Assembly (NCBI GenBank): GCA_003141555.1
Contig: PLMN01000009.1
Coordinates: 65,195 to 129,194 of the forward strand
Direction: 5' to 3'
Length of the DNA: 64,000 nucleotides
Origin: Candidatus Aminicenantota bacterium
Lineage (GTDB): Bacteria > Acidobacteriota > Aminicenantia > Aminicenantales > UBA4085
Part shown: one piece after another, positions 62,595 to 64,000 of the stretch
Layout: each line of letters begins with the position of its first letter
How positions within the stretch are numbered: position 1 is the stretch's first letter
Program-made: the position numbers and the translations under genes
The notes under the pieces: generated by a model
Database searches by the model: none
Told to the model about the DNA's origin: nothing
The model's input: only the letters and a program-made list of their open reading frames with translations

Positions 62595-64000
62595 ATGAAA
62601 CAATCCGCTTTGATCCTCATCCTCCTGGCGGCTCTTCTCGTTTCGGCGCCCGTCCTCCGGACGCAAACGCAGGCCCCGGCTCCGGCCACGCCCGCGCGCT
62701 TCGACGCCGGTACGATCTCCGGCCTGGGGGCCCGCAATATCGGCTCCGCGCGCATGAGCGGCCGCATCGCGGCCATCGCCGCCGCGCCCGTCGACGGCAA
62801 GACATTGATCTACGTCGGCGCGGCCAGCGGCGGCGTCTGGAAGTCGGACGACGGCGGCACGACCTTCAAGCCGGTCTTCGACAAGAACCCCGTCCAATCC
62901 ATCGGCGCCCTGGCCCTCGACCCCTCCAACCCGAAGACCGTCTGGGCGGGAACGGGTGAAGCGTGGACCCGCAATTCCGTATCCGTGGGCGACGGCATCT
63001 ACAAGTCCGTCGACGGCGGCGAGACGTGGACCAACATGGGCCTCGCGGCGTCCGAGCGGATCAGCCAGATCCTGGTCCATCCCCGAAACGGCGACGTGGT
63101 CTACGCCTGCGTTCCGGGCAGGCTATGGAGCGATTCCGCCGACCGCGGCCTGTACAAGACCGTCGACGGCGGCAAGACCTGGGGCCTGATTCTCAAGGGG
63201 GCGAACCTGTCCACGGGCTGTTCCTCGATCGCCATGGATCCGCGGAATCCCGAGGTGATCTACGCGGGGCTGTGGGACTTTCGCCGCCAGGGTTGGACGT
63301 TCCGCTCCGGCGGGGACGGCCCCGAGGCCGCGAGCGGGAGCGGCCTGTTCCGCTCCGAGGACGGCGGCCGGACCTGGGCGGAGCTCGAGGCGGGGAAGAA
63401 CGGCCTGCCATCCAAGCCATACGGCCGCATCGAGGTCCGGTTCGCGCCGTCCAACGGCGCGATCGTCTACGCGTTTATCGAGGGCGTGGACTCCGCCCTG
63501 TATCGCTCCGACGACGGCGGCCGGACCTGGGACAAGCGCGACAAAAGCCAGCAGATGGTCTGGCGGCCCTTCTACTTCGCCAGGCTGGCGGTCGACCCGA
63601 CCAATCCCGACCGCCTCTTCAAGGTGGACTTGGGCCTGATCGTCAGCGAGGACGGGGGCAAAAGCTTCAGCTCCGCCAGCGGCAGCTCTCACGGCGACTG
63701 GCACGATGTCTGGATCGATCCCTCCAATCCCAAGCACCTGGTCGGCGGCGACGACGGGGGTCTCTGGATCTCCCATGATGGCGGTAGCCGCTGGTGGATG
63801 GCCCAGAACCTGCCGATCTCCCAGTTCTACCACGTGAGTCTCGATGACCGGAACCCTTACCAGGTCTACGGCGGGCTGCAGGACAACGGCAACTGGATGG
63901 CCGACTCCGAGTATCCGGGCGGAATTTCCAACGCGCGCTGGGAATCGATACCCGGCGGCGACGGCTTCTGGGTCTTTTCCGATCCGGCCGATCCCGATTA
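62595..64000 (+). CDS. Exported BNR/VPS10-like beta-propeller protein (5' part)
   Basis: The frame is open from the ATG at 62595, behind GGAGGG, to the end of the window (468 residues seen; the C-terminus lies outside). A signal peptide is followed by many BNR signatures: SDDGGTTFKPVF, SVDGGETWTNM, TVDGGKTWGLI, SEDGGRTWAEL, SDDGGRTWDKR. It is the same family as the protein at 29041-31761, with the opening segment LGARNIGSARMSGRI matching the other's WRLVGPFRGGRVNAV. It is probably exported; role unknown. Confidence 0.9.
   Translation, partial: MKQSALILILLAALLVSAPVLRTQTQAPAPATPARFDAGTISGLGARNIGSARMSGRIAAIAAAPVDGKTLIYVGAASGGVWKSDDGGTTFKPVFDKNPVQSIGALALDPSNPKTVWAGTGEAWTRNSVSVGDGIYKSVDGGETWTNMGLAASERISQILVHPRNGDVVYACVPGRLWSDSADRGLYKTVDGGKTWGLILKGANLSTGCSSIAMDPRNPEVIYAGLWDFRRQGWTFRSGGDGPEAASGSGLFRSEDGGRTWAELEAGKNGLPSKPYGRIEVRFAPSNGAIVYAFIEGVDSALYRSDDGGRTWDKRDKSQQMVWRPFYFARLAVDPTNPDRLFKVDLGLIVSEDGGKSFSSASGSSHGDWHDVWIDPSNPKHLVGGDDGGLWISHDGGSRWWMAQNLPISQFYHVSLDDRNPYQVYGGLQDNGNWMADSEYPGGISNARWESIPGGDGFWVFSDPADPD

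Overview
The window is GC-rich bacterial chromosome with short intergenic gaps, many 1-8 bp gene overlaps and Gram-negative envelope genes: a tripartite RND pump with a lipoprotein outer-membrane channel, and many exported beta-propeller, BNR and carbohydrate-active proteins. Group 4 [NiFe]-hydrogenase and molybdopterin genes, together with TolB-like proteins that carry a TPR-like N-terminus, suggest an anaerobic or facultative heterotroph of the Acidobacteriota/Aminicenantota type. That placement is an inference from gene content; no rRNA or other taxonomic marker is present. I saw no tRNA, rRNA, CRISPR array, insertion sequence or phage gene.

Layout. 1-330: end of a MacB/FtsX-type permease. 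344-13290 (minus strand): one long operon. It starts with a formate-dehydrogenase-alpha-like molybdopterin protein, then HydB-like and HydG-like electron-transfer subunits, then a membrane-bound group 4 [NiFe]-hydrogenase (antiporter-like, NuoCD-like large, NuoH-like, NuoI-like and NuoB-like subunits), and ends in three two-component genes. Its upstream region has a promoter, a perfect 15-bp palindrome and a terminator-like hairpin. 13572-14451: hypothetical protein plus single-domain response regulator. 14547-15146: mobA. 15196-16908: acyl-CoA synthetase. 16859-20600 (minus): Tat-exported molybdenum hydroxylase pair, ribokinase-like kinase and a 25-codon ORF. 20666-21240: two decayed regulator/effector genes. 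21263-28990: SDR, secreted proteins, amidohydrolase and a heterodimeric ABC exporter. 29041-34324: exported BNR protein, S10 peptidase, CBM9-like protein. 34421-43369: mdtABC-like RND operon with outer-membrane factor. 43698-48202: beta-helix protein, DUF6506 protein, GH127 enzyme. 48379-58512: a sensor kinase / response regulator / TolB-propeller cluster that has been duplicated and partly decayed, with a repeated CCTGACA element. 58703-61765: sugar-utilisation genes (PfkB kinase, ThuA, MFS). 61820-64000: outer-membrane-sorting-like protein and a second BNR protein running off the end.

Two parts stand out. First, the hydrogenase operon is headed by a formate-dehydrogenase-like protein whose Cys/Sec molybdenum ligand is Gly and whose conserved active-site Arg is Thr, while the hydrogenase large subunit keeps all four Ni-Fe cysteines. 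The complex probably exchanges electrons between NAD(P)H or ferredoxin and protons rather than oxidising formate. Second, the 48-58 kb cluster carries four copies (three strong, one partial) of a direct-repeat element next to a kinase/regulator pair, remnants of a second response regulator and a third propeller gene, and a propeller that has captured a truncated LamG domain. Several loci in the window (AraC/GyrI regulator, response regulator, glycosidase-like gene, possibly the 25-codon ORF) keep both gene ends but lack the middle, which points to repeated internal deletion or to an assembly artefact.
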